Program-made: the position numbers and the translations under genes | From: Echinostoma caproni | Taxonomy: Eukaryota; Platyhelminthes; Trematoda; Plagiorchiida; Echinostomatidae | Reading direction: 5' to 3' | NCBI GenBank assembly: GCA_900618425.1 | Contig: UZAN01043917.1 | Span: forward strand, 1-33,721 | Length of the DNA: 33,721 nucleotides | Shown here: positions 12,001 through 20,979 of the stretch, one piece after another | How positions within the stretch are numbered: the stretch's first letter is position 1 | Layout of the letters: each line of letters opens with the position of its first letter | Notes under the pieces: model-generated | Told to the model about the DNA's origin: nothing | The model's input: the letters and a program-made list of their open reading frames with translations, nothing else | The model's database searches: none

Positions 12001-12436
12001 GGCCTACGTGATGACGCGTACCCTGCAGCGACGTGTTACAGTTTTTGGACAACTGCGATCAATCAAATTTCACGGGTGACGTCAACAACGCGCGAACGTG
12101 TCACTGCTTCTGACCACATACCATAGGTAGATCGTACCAGCCAATCAGAGGCCGTGCGGCCCAGATAGAGACAGAACGACACAAAAAATACTGGCACGCG
12201 ATTGGTGGAAGCCTGGATAATCAATGAGCCTATTTTTACATATTACTTAATCCGCTTTATTTCTTCCAATGAACGAACTAACATTCCTGTGGCCTTTTCC
12301 TCGCGTCTCAATTACGTGGGGCATTGCGTGCTAGTGCCAATGTGGTCCAGTGCTTCCGTAATTCAGTCCGTCATTGCTAATCCTTGATTCGTATTCCGTG
12401 ATCCGTATTACGTGGTCTGTGTTCTGAGTTCAGTGC

Positions 12437-12442
<6 letters not shown>
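12001..12442 (+). repeat. 442-bp dispersed repeat, copy B, ending in ATT microsatellite
   Basis: This is the plus-strand partner of 6792-7233, with no mismatch found by eye over the full 442 bp. The 3' end runs into an (ATT)n tract at 12438-12468, followed by a TAC-rich stretch. Simple-repeat 3' tails of this kind are typical of RTE-like LINEs and the SINEs they mobilise, so a retroposon is favoured and the plus strand is probably its sense strand. Inside lie a perfect CRE palindrome, a CCAAT box and an inverted CCAAT box. The 61-codon frame at 12202-12387 is identical in both copies, but that follows from overall identity and is not evidence of coding. The 5' boundary at 12001 is where similarity between the copies stops. 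Confidence 0.8.
12077..12205 (+). promoter_or_regulatory. CRE and CCAAT motif cluster inside the 442-bp repeat
   Basis: A perfect TGACGTCA palindrome lies at 12077-12084, a CCAAT motif at 12141-12145 and an inverted CCAAT (ATTGG) at 12201-12205. The same motifs are present in copy A (CRE at 7150-7157). Such a spacing would fit a pol II promoter or LTR-like region carried by the repeat. This is motif matching only, and no start site can be fixed from sequence. Confidence 0.25.

Positions 12443-12468
<26 letters not shown>
12438..12468 (+). repeat. (ATT)n microsatellite
   Basis: An uninterrupted TAT/ATT tract of 31 bases directly follows CAGTGCG at the 3' end of repeat copy B. Copy A has only ATTAC at the same point, so the tract either expanded in copy B or was lost in copy A. 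Confidence 0.9.
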
Positions 12469-14964
12469 GGTACTACTTTACTACCACTACGATCATTGCA
12501 GTACCACCACATTGTAAGCGGATTCTCATTGAATGACAGTGAAAACGTTGTTGCAACACGAGAATGCCGTTTGAATTTTCTTGGGGACCTGTGTATCCCG
12601 GTTCTTTTATTGCTGAGGACATATTGCTAAGACAAGAACTGTTTGCTGGCAATATCATTTGGTTTGTTGATCCTGTTTTCTATCTACCAAATGAGCTTTG
12701 CTACCGTCTATTAAATCTATCTTAAATCTATCTCACCACAAACTATCAATTTTCCTCTGTCACATACAATGATGATTCACTATGGGGTATTTGTTTGAAT
12801 AAGTCAATGAATTGCGATAATAGGAAAATGTGATCATCCTGACCGCTTAACTATCCACAAAGTATCAGGGTTTTGCTAACAAGCGACATAGATCACCTTT
12901 TAGTTTCAAAGCACTTTGCAACATTTGCTCATTACAACACCAGTCCCCGTGGGCTACAGCTCAGTCAGCTACATACGAAGCATCATTCGCTAAGTCTGAA
13001 CTGGGCATGACATATCTATGGTTATCTTGCTGTACCGAGGAAATATGGAGTCTGACTGGTTAACATTGTGATCATATTCCCGGGGGCAGTCACCCGAATC
13101 TTGCTCTTTTTTACTAGCCACGTTATATGATCACTCCATATGAACGATAAAATTGTTCGAAAATGCCTTGGTTCGCGTTATGTGCAGTCCTGATTCCTAT
13201 GCAGATACTTATGTTTGCAAATGCCTAATTTGGTGGTTTAGCCTAATGCGGATTTCGTGCAAAGTTGTTCCATTAGGTCTCTGTGTTTTACAGATCATCA
13301 CTGCTTTTAATTTAAAATTCGAAGTCGACGAATTTGAATAAACCGATATTGAAATTGCAAAAAGAAACTCCCGCACACAATCTCTTTGAACCGGATTTGA
13401 TTTACCTATTCCTACCTTTTCCTATTTATGTGAGTCACTGTCGATTTCATGGTTTAACGGTTTACGTTTTAATGGAAAATGTGCATATTTCTCACTATTG
13501 GATAAATTATTTTTTCCTTGGATAATTAATTCCTACACACAAAACATCTCGGAAGCCTCTGTAGAAGTGTTATACTGATAAAATGAGCATAAGCGAATTC
13601 TAATTTGTTCGTAACCGTGTGCCTAGAGGGTTGAGTGCGTTGTAATATGATGGCCTCAGGTTGGAACAACTATATACAATTCAGTTGAAGGTTATTCATA
13701 CAGCTTCCCAAATTTTACATTCCGCCTTATCAATTAAGGTAACGGGTTGTCTAACGATGAGGATTATACTTATAAAATGAGAAGAATGCTTCGTTTTCAT
13801 TCAATCACTTGNNNGCATGTGACCTTCAGTTGAACTTCAAGGTAAAGTCCATCTTGCCACTAACCAACAGCACTTCAGGATGACAACTACAATAGGTAAA
13901 CGAGAAGTAGACGTTCCTCATTTATCCGCGAAACACGGTAAGTCACAGAGAAGACCATATTAGTTCACGATAAATCGGTCAACACTCAAGAATACCGTAG
14001 TCACAACTTCTTGGATCATCGGGGTAATTTAACCGTCGAGTGTTGCTCAAGCGGAAGGTTTTTGACTTCCAACGCGGTTTCCGCCCCGGAAGAGACACTC
14101 AATGTGCACGCAGTGCTAACGAATATGAATAAAGACGAAGTTGACACCTATCACATAATGATTTCCATCCCTACTAAACTCGATAAGCTTACTTGGGTTT
14201 CATGTAACTACTAAACAAAGAAAGGGCGGTTCATCTGTTCTAACCACATGATATTGAGTACTTAATTAAATATTTAGAGATTGGTGCATAATGCTGAAAC
14301 ACCCCGTGTATTAAATGTACAGAAAACCAAGTTACTAACCGAAATCCGACGTTTATGCACAACATGTACTTTTGCGTTCGTTCGCTGACCGATCGGGTAA
14401 ATTGAATGGAAAAGTTTCATTGTGAACCCACGTGACGTTTCGAAATGCAAAACCCTTGTGAGGGCTTAAAATGGTCAATTCCTAACGTTTGGATAGATGA
14501 ACAATGTAGATAATTGCGTGGTGTTTTGATCGACCCTTTTTCCACTCGACGTGCGTTAATGAAGGATGTTATGTGCACGATAAATTCCGTGCTATGTCTG
14601 TGGTCAATCAATTTGACATTGGCTCTGTTCTGTTGGGATTTTGTTTACGGTGACTCCGTCTTTAATGCATCAATTGTTCCTTGTGTCACACGCAAGTGTA
14701 GGATTTATTCGGTTTGATGTGCTGATCAATGTCCTAAAGACCCTTGAGTGCTACACTTCAAAGAGGTCGACTAGTGAGACGTTTTGAAGAAGAATGTATA
14801 TCAATTATTTACCGATAGAGAACATGTGTATTTTGGTACAATCGGTGATCATCGCGTTTGGAAGATCTTCATTCCTCGTTTCTCGTTTGTTTTCAAAATA
14901 TTATATGTAATGGTTATTTAGCGATTGGAACAGATTGTGCATTCAGCATTCAGATAATCGTTTA
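12469..14964. other. No gene recognised; includes 3-base gap
   Basis: Several short open frames exist (13153-13341, 13334-13525 and 14011-14214 plus; 14417-14611 minus), but none has a family signature. The frame at 14011-14214 is the most protein-like (for example NVHAVLTNMNKDEVDTYHI) and might be a decayed exon, without convincing splice sites. Three Ns lie at 13812-13814. Confidence 0.4.
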
Positions 14965-14966
14965 TG

Positions 14967-15560
14967 GTCATGGATGTATTGATCAAATTTTTACGTTGCG
15001 TCAAATCCTTGAGCTGCGTCACACCCACCGTCGGCCAAAGATCGCCGTTTTCCTCGACCTGAAAGGAGCCTTCGACTCGGATGATGGTGAAGCTCTAATG
15101 GGCTCCCTTCTTCGAAAAGGAATACCCCAGAAGTACGTTAACCTACTGCGGTTACTTCACGCGCATACCTCTATTCGTGTAAGGGTTTACAAGGAACTTA
15201 GTACGCCGTTCGTCACCAGCAGCGGCGTTCCTCAAGGATGCCCTCTCTCGCCGTTTCTATTGAATTTTGTCGTAGATGATATACTGGAGAACGCAATAAG
15301 TGGTCTCCAAAATGTAGGCATTGAATGGGCAGCTGGAGAAAAGATGTGAGATTTAGAGTACGCCGATGACGTCGTCTGTCTGTTCGAATGTATGGAGGAT
15401 GCGCAAAGCGCCAAGTGCTTTTGCCACATTCGGTATGTGCTTTGCACCTTCGAAGTGCCAAGTGATGCTGCAGGACTGGGTTTCGTCTACTCCCGCTCTG
15501 AAACTAAATGGCCAGGATTTAGTTATGGTGAATTACTTTGCTACTCAGTTTGTTGCGTGA
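14967..15560 (+). pseudogene. RTE reverse transcriptase fragment, copy 1
   Basis: This is part of an RNA-dependent DNA polymerase of a non-LTR retrotransposon, which would copy element RNA at a nicked chromosomal target. The visible order is CIDQIFTLRQIL, motif A (AVFLDLKGAFDS, about 15046-15080, with the catalytic Asp), motif B (SSGVPQGCPLSPFLLN, about 15217-15265) and motif C (LEYADDVV, about 15352-15375). The YADD catalytic pair is intact. An in-frame TGA at 15347-15349 lies just before motif C. After about 15420 the family resemblance (FGMCFAPSKCQVMLQDW) moves to another frame. No endonuclease part is present upstream. Family placement as RTE rests on recall of flatworm elements, not on a search. 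Confidence 0.85.
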
Positions 15561-15857
15561 ATAATGACGGTAACGCAGCAAAAAAGATATACGCTCGCAT
15601 TTCCGAGACTCAAGCAGCATACGTAAGACTGAAACACCTTTGGCGTATACGCGACGTTTCAATGAAGTTGAAAGTTCATGTATATTGTGCTAACGTTCGT
15701 TCAGTGCTGCTTGCGAGACCTAGAATTTGTGAGTAGACATCCGTCGACTAGAGGTTTTCGATTATTGGTGTTCACGTAGTTGAGCTCACTTGGGATGGAG
15801 CGACCGGGTTAGTAACGTGGAGGTATAAACCTGAGAGCACACCGAATTCAGATTGGT

Positions 15858-16106
15858 AGACTTCGCTGGCTAGGGCACATATTACTCGTGCTCAGCTGTC
15901 ATCTGCCGCACTGCGCGTTATTCGCTGTAGCTAATCACGGCTGGAAGAAACCACGTGGAGGTCAACAGATGACGTGGAGACGAGGCATGAAGGAATGTGC
16001 TGAGCCATTAGATAGAGTAGGTGCCTCTCGCCTTCCAGGTTGGGGTCCGAAAGACTCCAAAACCGGCTGGTTGGAGACATTGAAGGATATATCAGAGAAC
16101 CGATAG
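15858..16106 (+). pseudogene. RTE ORF C-terminal region, copy 1
   Basis: The segment continues the same polyprotein in shifted frames. IGRLRWLGHILL sits near 15852-15888, then KKPRGGQQMTWRRGMKE and RLPGWGPKDSKTGWLETLKD follow, ending at a stop at 16104-16106. This WLGH...RGGQ...TWRR...WLETL order is the typical C-terminus of flatworm RTE-like elements. The join between the RT core and this part (15560-15850) is heavily frameshifted (ARISETQAAYVRLKHLWRI is recognisable near 15591-15650). The product cannot be made from this copy. Confidence 0.8.
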
Positions 16107-16350
16107 CATTGACGTTCTTGTTGTCGTTTCTTATCGGGTCAGAATGCTGGAAACAGCATGTATGTAGCGTTCGATTGTACACTCTCTCTGTGTTGACCAT
16201 AGAGGTTCACCTTCGTCAACCTCCCCAAAATAGGTTCAATCCCTGTCAACCTTAAGTTTTGCCACTAACCTGGTATGCATTGCGATTTCGGCAGCGTTCA
16301 GTGCAGTTCGCTTCACAGTATTTCGCTGTACGATGATGGTGATGGTTGTG

Positions 16351-18850
16351 GTGCAATCGGCAGCTTTGTTCAATGTATTCCTCTGCCAGCTCTGATTTGC
16401 TCATCATCTCATCTAAGTTATGGGCCATTCAATTGGATTACTGAATCTATCTTCGCTAACCAAGAGGTAGTAATCCTCAACATTTCGCTGTTTCAATATA
16501 TTTGCACCCTTGTGAAAAGTGGTACAATGCCACTGCTCTTGTCTTATCTAGGGCGAACACTGGTTGATGCCAGGACCTCATCTGTGTGGGTTTTTCAGTT
16601 GGACAATATACTCGCTAACGGGACTGGATGATGGCAACGGGATCGCTGATATAGTTACCGGGTGTGTTAAAGCATATCACTTGTGTAACTACGCTTTCAA
16701 CAAATGCACAACGGAGACGGTTACCTCTCTTTGCAACTTGTATACATTTCCTGAAGGTCATTTTTTAAGTACCTCAATATATCTGAGGTTCAATTATTGT
16801 GTATTGGCAAACACACAGACATTAGATATCGTAGCTATTTTGAATTTTGGTCTTCTCCACGTGGAGCACTTTGGCTCAGTTCCTGATGGACATACATTGT
16901 GAGCAAGTTTGAGGTGGATGAAGTACGGAGAACAGTTTCTTTCATAATGGATCTGCAACTTTCTGATCGAGTTCACTCCCAGGAAAGGAGTCCCACCAGG
17001 GAGTAGAAACATCGTGCACCGTTAACAAGGTCATCACACGGATTGGTTGGGAGAGGGGGGGGGGGTCAGTCATCATTGATATAGTCTAAATTGAAACCAG
17101 TAGGGACCAGGGTGAGTTTGATTACGTCATCGGTGGTGAGTGAAATTTCCCACCATCGACTGGCCTAACCGTTGGTGTTTCCGTGTATCATTGGGTCTAA
17201 CAAAACTGCATGTGAATTTGCAACTCAACCAATCTATCAAGTGTTATGGCGACGCGTTGGATGAGGTGAAGGTTTAGGGTAATAGAAGTGATTAGTGATT
17301 GACCGATGTATTGTAAGCAGCGACCGTATGCTGTGCTGACTTATCTAGTGGTTTGCCCCGATAGGTGCTCTCTCTATAAGTCCACCAACTTGGATGGAAG
17401 TTTCCATCTCCGCTTAAGAAGAGAACAGTATGTTTTATATTATTGGTTTCGATCTGATCTGGGATATATATCCCCTAACCAATGCGATATATAATTGATA
17501 GCAACAATGATTTTAATACTACCGATTTGCCTGATCTGAATACAAACATGGAGGCAAAACAATTATACTTTTTTTATAAAATCATTTCCCTTCCCGTCGT
17601 GTTTTGCCTGCCAGGAGTTAAGCAGCATCATACAATATGCACAGTGAATTGCGTTACACATATAGGTTAGTTTCACGAAAGAACATTGCGAGCAGGTGAC
17701 GTGTTGGGAAAGCACATAGTGAAATTGTTCTCGAACCATCGACGCTACTTGCAAAAGCGGTACTTTCTTGCCCCCAGGAAAAGATGATACAATATGCACG
17801 CAGTGGTTTTGCTCATATGCTGAATACTTATCTTTTTTCAATATCAGTCAATGCTGTAACACCGTCAACCAGGATGCAACTTCATTTTGTGATGTGGTAC
17901 TGTTGCTCAGTTTGGGAAATACTAGTTTTATCCACAACACTAAAACTATGTAGGATTATTGGAGTATTTAATGATGGAGTATTTAATTTGATCCAGGTGA
18001 TTATAGACCAAGTCACACAACCAGACCGGCATAAAATTCGATTAGAAACAAGAGACCCGATAAAAAGTCAAATTTATCGACACTTTGCATTATGATGCTG
18101 ACAAATAGCACGAACTACCAAAACCAAATACGTTGGAATCGATCAGAAAGCCACTACCTGACACCGCATATGGAATGTTCAAACAAACAGCACTATTCCT
18201 ATCCATGGAGATCGTTGTTAGCATGCGGGTCGACTGGTTTTCACGGTCCCTGTAAGAAATGTTATTGATGAGGTATCATTCTGAGTTCACAAATTCCTCC
18301 TGCCCATACTTACAGCCAGCTATTGGACTGACAGTCAGCGTTTGATGAAACCAAAACGTAAGTCATTTCAGGTCTCCAGTATGTGAAAGTTGGGGAATAT
18401 AGTTATTCATTGACAATAGTTTTGTTCATTGAACTTCGCTTCTTGATGTGTTTATTGCCCCAAAACTTGCGATCTCTAATCGCTTTAACAAAGAAATCTT
18501 ACGTATACAGTATCGACAAGTAACCAAGAAATGCTGTAGAACCATGATATCTGGCTTAATTAAAATCCCGGTTACCAAGCTTTCGTACTTCAAGTGTTAG
18601 ACCGAGATCTGAATTTGAGTTCTCAGTTGAAAGTACGTTTCGTACATTTCGTGTGCATTCTCAATGCACGAGTCCAACAGAATTATTTTGTTGGTATTTT
18701 GAAAACTCGATTAAATATTTAGATGGTGAATTTTTGTATTAGCCCATTCAGTTTTTCACAGGCACCAGACACTGTTGATGATGTGGAAGATCGTTGATTC
18801 CCCACTGTTTGTATGCAGTTAAATGCAATAGAAATGTTAATGATAACCAG
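16351..18850. other. No gene recognised
   Basis: Many short overlapping open frames occur on both strands without family signatures. A run of 11 Gs lies at 17055-17065. A degenerate direct repeat of about 30 bp lies near 17611-17645 and 17774-17805, sharing CCAGGA and ATACAATATGCAC with a spacing of 157 bp. The rest is unassigned. Confidence 0.4.
17055..17065 (+). repeat. Poly-G run, 11 bases
   Basis: An uninterrupted stretch of 11 Gs follows GAGA. Such runs are prone to sequencing and assembly error, so the length is uncertain. Confidence 0.8.
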
Positions 18851-18855
18851 CCGTG

Positions 18856-18883
18856 TAGCTCAAGAGTGATGGGTTTGAAGTCC
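18856..18883 (+). promoter_or_regulatory. Degenerate internal pol III A/B boxes of the SINE
   Basis: TAGCTCAAGA at 18856-18865 resembles an A box, and GGTTTGAAGTCC at 18872-18883 resembles a B box (GGTTCGANNCC with one change). The shortened spacing probably disables the promoter. Confidence 0.4.
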
Positions 18884-18930
18884 CAGCTTGAACAATCGGA
18901 GTTAAAGTCCGGAAAGGGATACAAAAAGTA

Positions 18931-18974
18931 CATACTGTTGACGAGTCCCAAACAGGACGAAACAGTACTCGATG
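18931..18974 (+). ncRNA. Hammerhead ribozyme core, degenerate
   Basis: The core elements fall in the right order. UUGACGA at 18938-18944 matches the consensus CUGANGA except C3 to U. Stem II is GUCC (18945-18948) pairing with GGAC (18955-18958) around the loop CAAACA. GAAA follows at 18959-18962, then CAGUACUC at 18963-18970, where UC at 18969-18970 would be the cleavage site (between 18970 and 18971). GAGTCCCAAACAGGACGAAA differs by one base from the Sm-alpha ribozyme as I recall it, and the spacing from GAAA to UC is the same. C3 normally pairs with G8, stem III is poorly paired and stem I is weak, so self-cleavage by this copy is unlikely. The arrangement fits type I. Confidence 0.7.
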
Positions 18975-18980
18975 AAGCAG

Positions 18981-19628
18981 TTCGCAGAAGTGAATGGCCA
19001 AACCAATGTTGACACTTTACTTAATCGCGTGGCGTTCACGTGGTTTATCGATTCTTGCTTCGATTGTTATTCATGAGTGGTAATATTTATTTGTTTAGCC
19101 CATTGGGACTACCATGTCTAGCTGCCTTTCCCCCTGTTCATGGCCTAAATATTGTTGATATTGATCCGATTCCCATATCTAACCGACCCGAGGTCGATGC
19201 TCTTTAGTGCCATTTGTTTTCCTTTGATCAACTCGTTGTACAACTGCCTTCCACACAACAGCACTCATGCCTGACTTTATTTGGATCTGTTCAACGACAA
19301 AGCTTAGAACGTTTTAAATTTTTGTTATTTCGCACAATCTTATTTGCAATCGTCATATCCTGACATTTTCTCCTGCTGGTCTGCCAGCAACAACAATGTT
19401 GAGCGATGTGTTTAATGAATAAGAATTATTTGAACAGAGAAGTCAGAAACATGGGTTTGCACAATGTATCCGTGGTCATTTCGCTGCATCTGTACACATG
19501 CATACTGCAGTCCAAGTGATTTTTTATAGTCAGTGAGATAACAGATTTGAGAGAAAAAAACAAGATCGCTAATCACAACGGACAACGCAACGCAAAAAAA
19601 GGGGGAACGAAATAGGGCAGGGGGTCAA
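18981..19628. other. No gene recognised; possible 3' flank of the Penelope-like fragment
   Basis: There is no coding signal. The part just left of 19629 (A-rich and G-rich runs at 19553-19625) would be the 3' flank of the minus-strand Penelope-like element, but no terminal repeat was identified. Confidence 0.4.
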
Positions 19629-19955
19629 TCACCAAGGCAAAGCTAATGTGACTAACCATTCGCGTTGTTTGCATAGATCAGGTTTGAGAGTGTGAATGGC
19701 TAAGGCCTCGGAAAATTTCAGTAATTTTGTATTGTAGATGGCATGGAATGCGTGGGGTGGGGTGACACAGTGTTTTTGTTCGAGTAAATGTTGCGTTATC
19801 GGCGATCTGAGCTTTCTTCGATGAATCGATGACGTAACATTTGCAAAATTGTCGTCCATTGCTTTCTTAAGCCACACCGGGATGTGTTCGGCCATTCGGT
19901 GACGTAACTGCCTCTCTGTCCTGCCTATGTAGACGGCTGAGCATCCACACTTGAA
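19629..19955 (-). pseudogene. Penelope-like element GIY-YIG endonuclease domain, 5'-truncated
   Basis: Reading the minus strand from 19955, the frame is open for about 108 codons to its stop at 19629. It starts FKCGCSAVYIGRTERQLRHR, with the paired cysteines and the Y-I-G plus downstream Arg motif of the GIY-YIG nuclease attached to Penelope-like reverse transcriptases. It continues MAEHIPVWLKKAM, then SPITQHLLEQKHCV, then LKFSEALAIHTLKPDLCKQ and ends LPW. The H...P, H...GH-type and EA-I---KP--C-Q residues match what I recall of this family, although the usual TGH is EQKH here. The domain would nick the target for retrotransposition. A TAA lies at the 5' edge, and RTE copy 2 begins immediately beyond it, so the reverse transcriptase part is missing. 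The surviving frame is surprisingly undamaged. Confidence 0.75.
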
Positions 19956-19959
19956 TTAG

Positions 19960-20780
19960 TTGAATTAGTTATAGTTTCCATTACTTAGGTAGTTGCGTGA
20001 CAATTGACAGTAGGACAGTCAAGGAAGTTACCACCGGTATTTACAAGGCTCCAGCAGCTTACGCAGGACCGAAGCACCTATCCTTAAAATTGAAAGGTCG
20101 CGTATAATGCGCCAGTGTGTGGTCAATTCTGTTTTATGGCTGCATGACCCTTAATTTGGAAGATATTATTCGTCCATAAGCCTTCGATTGCCGATATTTA
20201 CGTAGTTTGGCGCCGGTTGGATGGAGTAAGCGTGTAAACAACTTTGAAGTAATGGTTCCGTGGAAAATTCGCTATGACATAAAATTTAGATGAGTATACT
20301 TCGCTGGTTAGGGCACGCACTATGTATGTCCAGTTGTCGTCTACCTCATCGCGCCTTATTCACAGCTGGGGCTCCATGGTGGATGAAAGCACATGGAGGT
20401 CGATAGATGACGTGGAAACTAGTTATTAAGAAGCACACAGCGATTGGGTCGAGTAGGTGTCTCTCGTCTTCCAGTTTGGGGACAGAAGAATTCTGTAACT
20501 GGTTGATTGGAGACATTGAAAGATATGGCAACCAACCGACAGCAGTGACGTGGTTGCTGTCATTTCTTATTAGGCCAAGATGCTTGAGAAGACATATGTG
20601 TGCACAGTTAAGGTTGTGCACTTAGTATGTTGACAATAGAGGTTAACTTTCTTTGCCTCGCTCCAGTTAGGCCAAAACCCTATCCAGGTTGAACTTTCTC
20701 ACTCACTTTGTGAAGAGCATGGCAGCGATGAGCGCAGTTTGCTTCTCTGCATCTCTCTGTACTACGATGATGATCAACAT
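19960..20780 (+). mobile_element. RTE-like retrotransposon, copy 2 (3' part only)
   Basis: Coding remnants begin with HYLGSCVTIDSRTVKEVTT (about 19969-20030), just downstream of where RT motif C would lie. They continue through AAYAGPKHLS, pieces resembling the WLGH and TW regions (20300-20420) and RLPVWGQKNSVTG, then LETLKDMATNRQQ, to a 3' UTR resembling that of copy 1. The element ends in a TACGATGATGATC-type tail near 20761-20775. Stops and frameshifts are frequent. The 5' end abuts the Penelope-like fragment, consistent with a 5'-truncated insertion next to or into that element. Confidence 0.75.
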
Positions 20781-20979
20781 AATCTTAAAAAGGGCCCTCG
20801 GAGTGACTACGCCAAACATACGGATATAAGCTCGACCACAATAGCATCAATGCTCTTGGCACCGTCATGCTTGTCAAAGATCAATTATCAATATGCATTA
20901 TTACCTTCGCACAACTTTCTATTCCAATAAAAGGACCGATCTATGGAACTGTTTCAAAGTCAAAGTCGAAGTTAAAGTC

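Larger units (their letters stand above)
14965..16350 (+). mobile_element. RTE-like non-LTR retrotransposon, copy 1 (5'-truncated, decayed)
   Basis: The element begins abruptly within the reverse transcriptase at GCIDQIFTLRQILELRH and continues through RT motifs A, B and C and the RTE C-terminal region to a simple-repeat 3' tail (GATGATGGTGATGG near 16333-16346). The 5' truncation and simple 3' tail fit target-primed reverse transcription. The C-terminal coding part and 3' UTR resemble those of copy 2 at 19960-20780, so both belong to one family. The sense strand is plus. At least one in-frame stop and several frameshifts make it non-functional. Confidence 0.85.
18851..18980 (+). mobile_element. 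tRNA-headed SINE with hammerhead core (Sm-alpha-like), internally deleted
   Basis: The segment opens with a tRNA-like head (CCGTGTAGCTCA, then GATGGGTTTGAAGTCCCAG). It has A-box-like and B-box-like pol III promoter motifs only about 6 bp apart, compared with a few tens of bases in tRNA genes and SINEs, which suggests a deletion of roughly 25 bp. About 50 bp downstream lies a hammerhead ribozyme core in the same orientation. The combination of pol III boxes followed by a hammerhead is the known architecture of the schistosome Sm-alpha SINE family. The 3' boundary is not clear, and no flanking duplication was found. This is probably a dead copy. Confidence 0.6.

Noticed and set aside
12202..12387. 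Identical 61-codon frame in both copies of the 442-bp repeat as a conserved small protein
   Set aside because: The two copies show no observed mismatch over their whole length, so identity of the frame gives no evidence of selection on a protein.
17563..17841. Minus-strand 92-codon frame with several cysteines (CSQC, CAYC)
   Set aside because: The cysteine spacing fits no zinc-binding domain I know, there is no splice context, and overlapping plus-strand frames are equally long.
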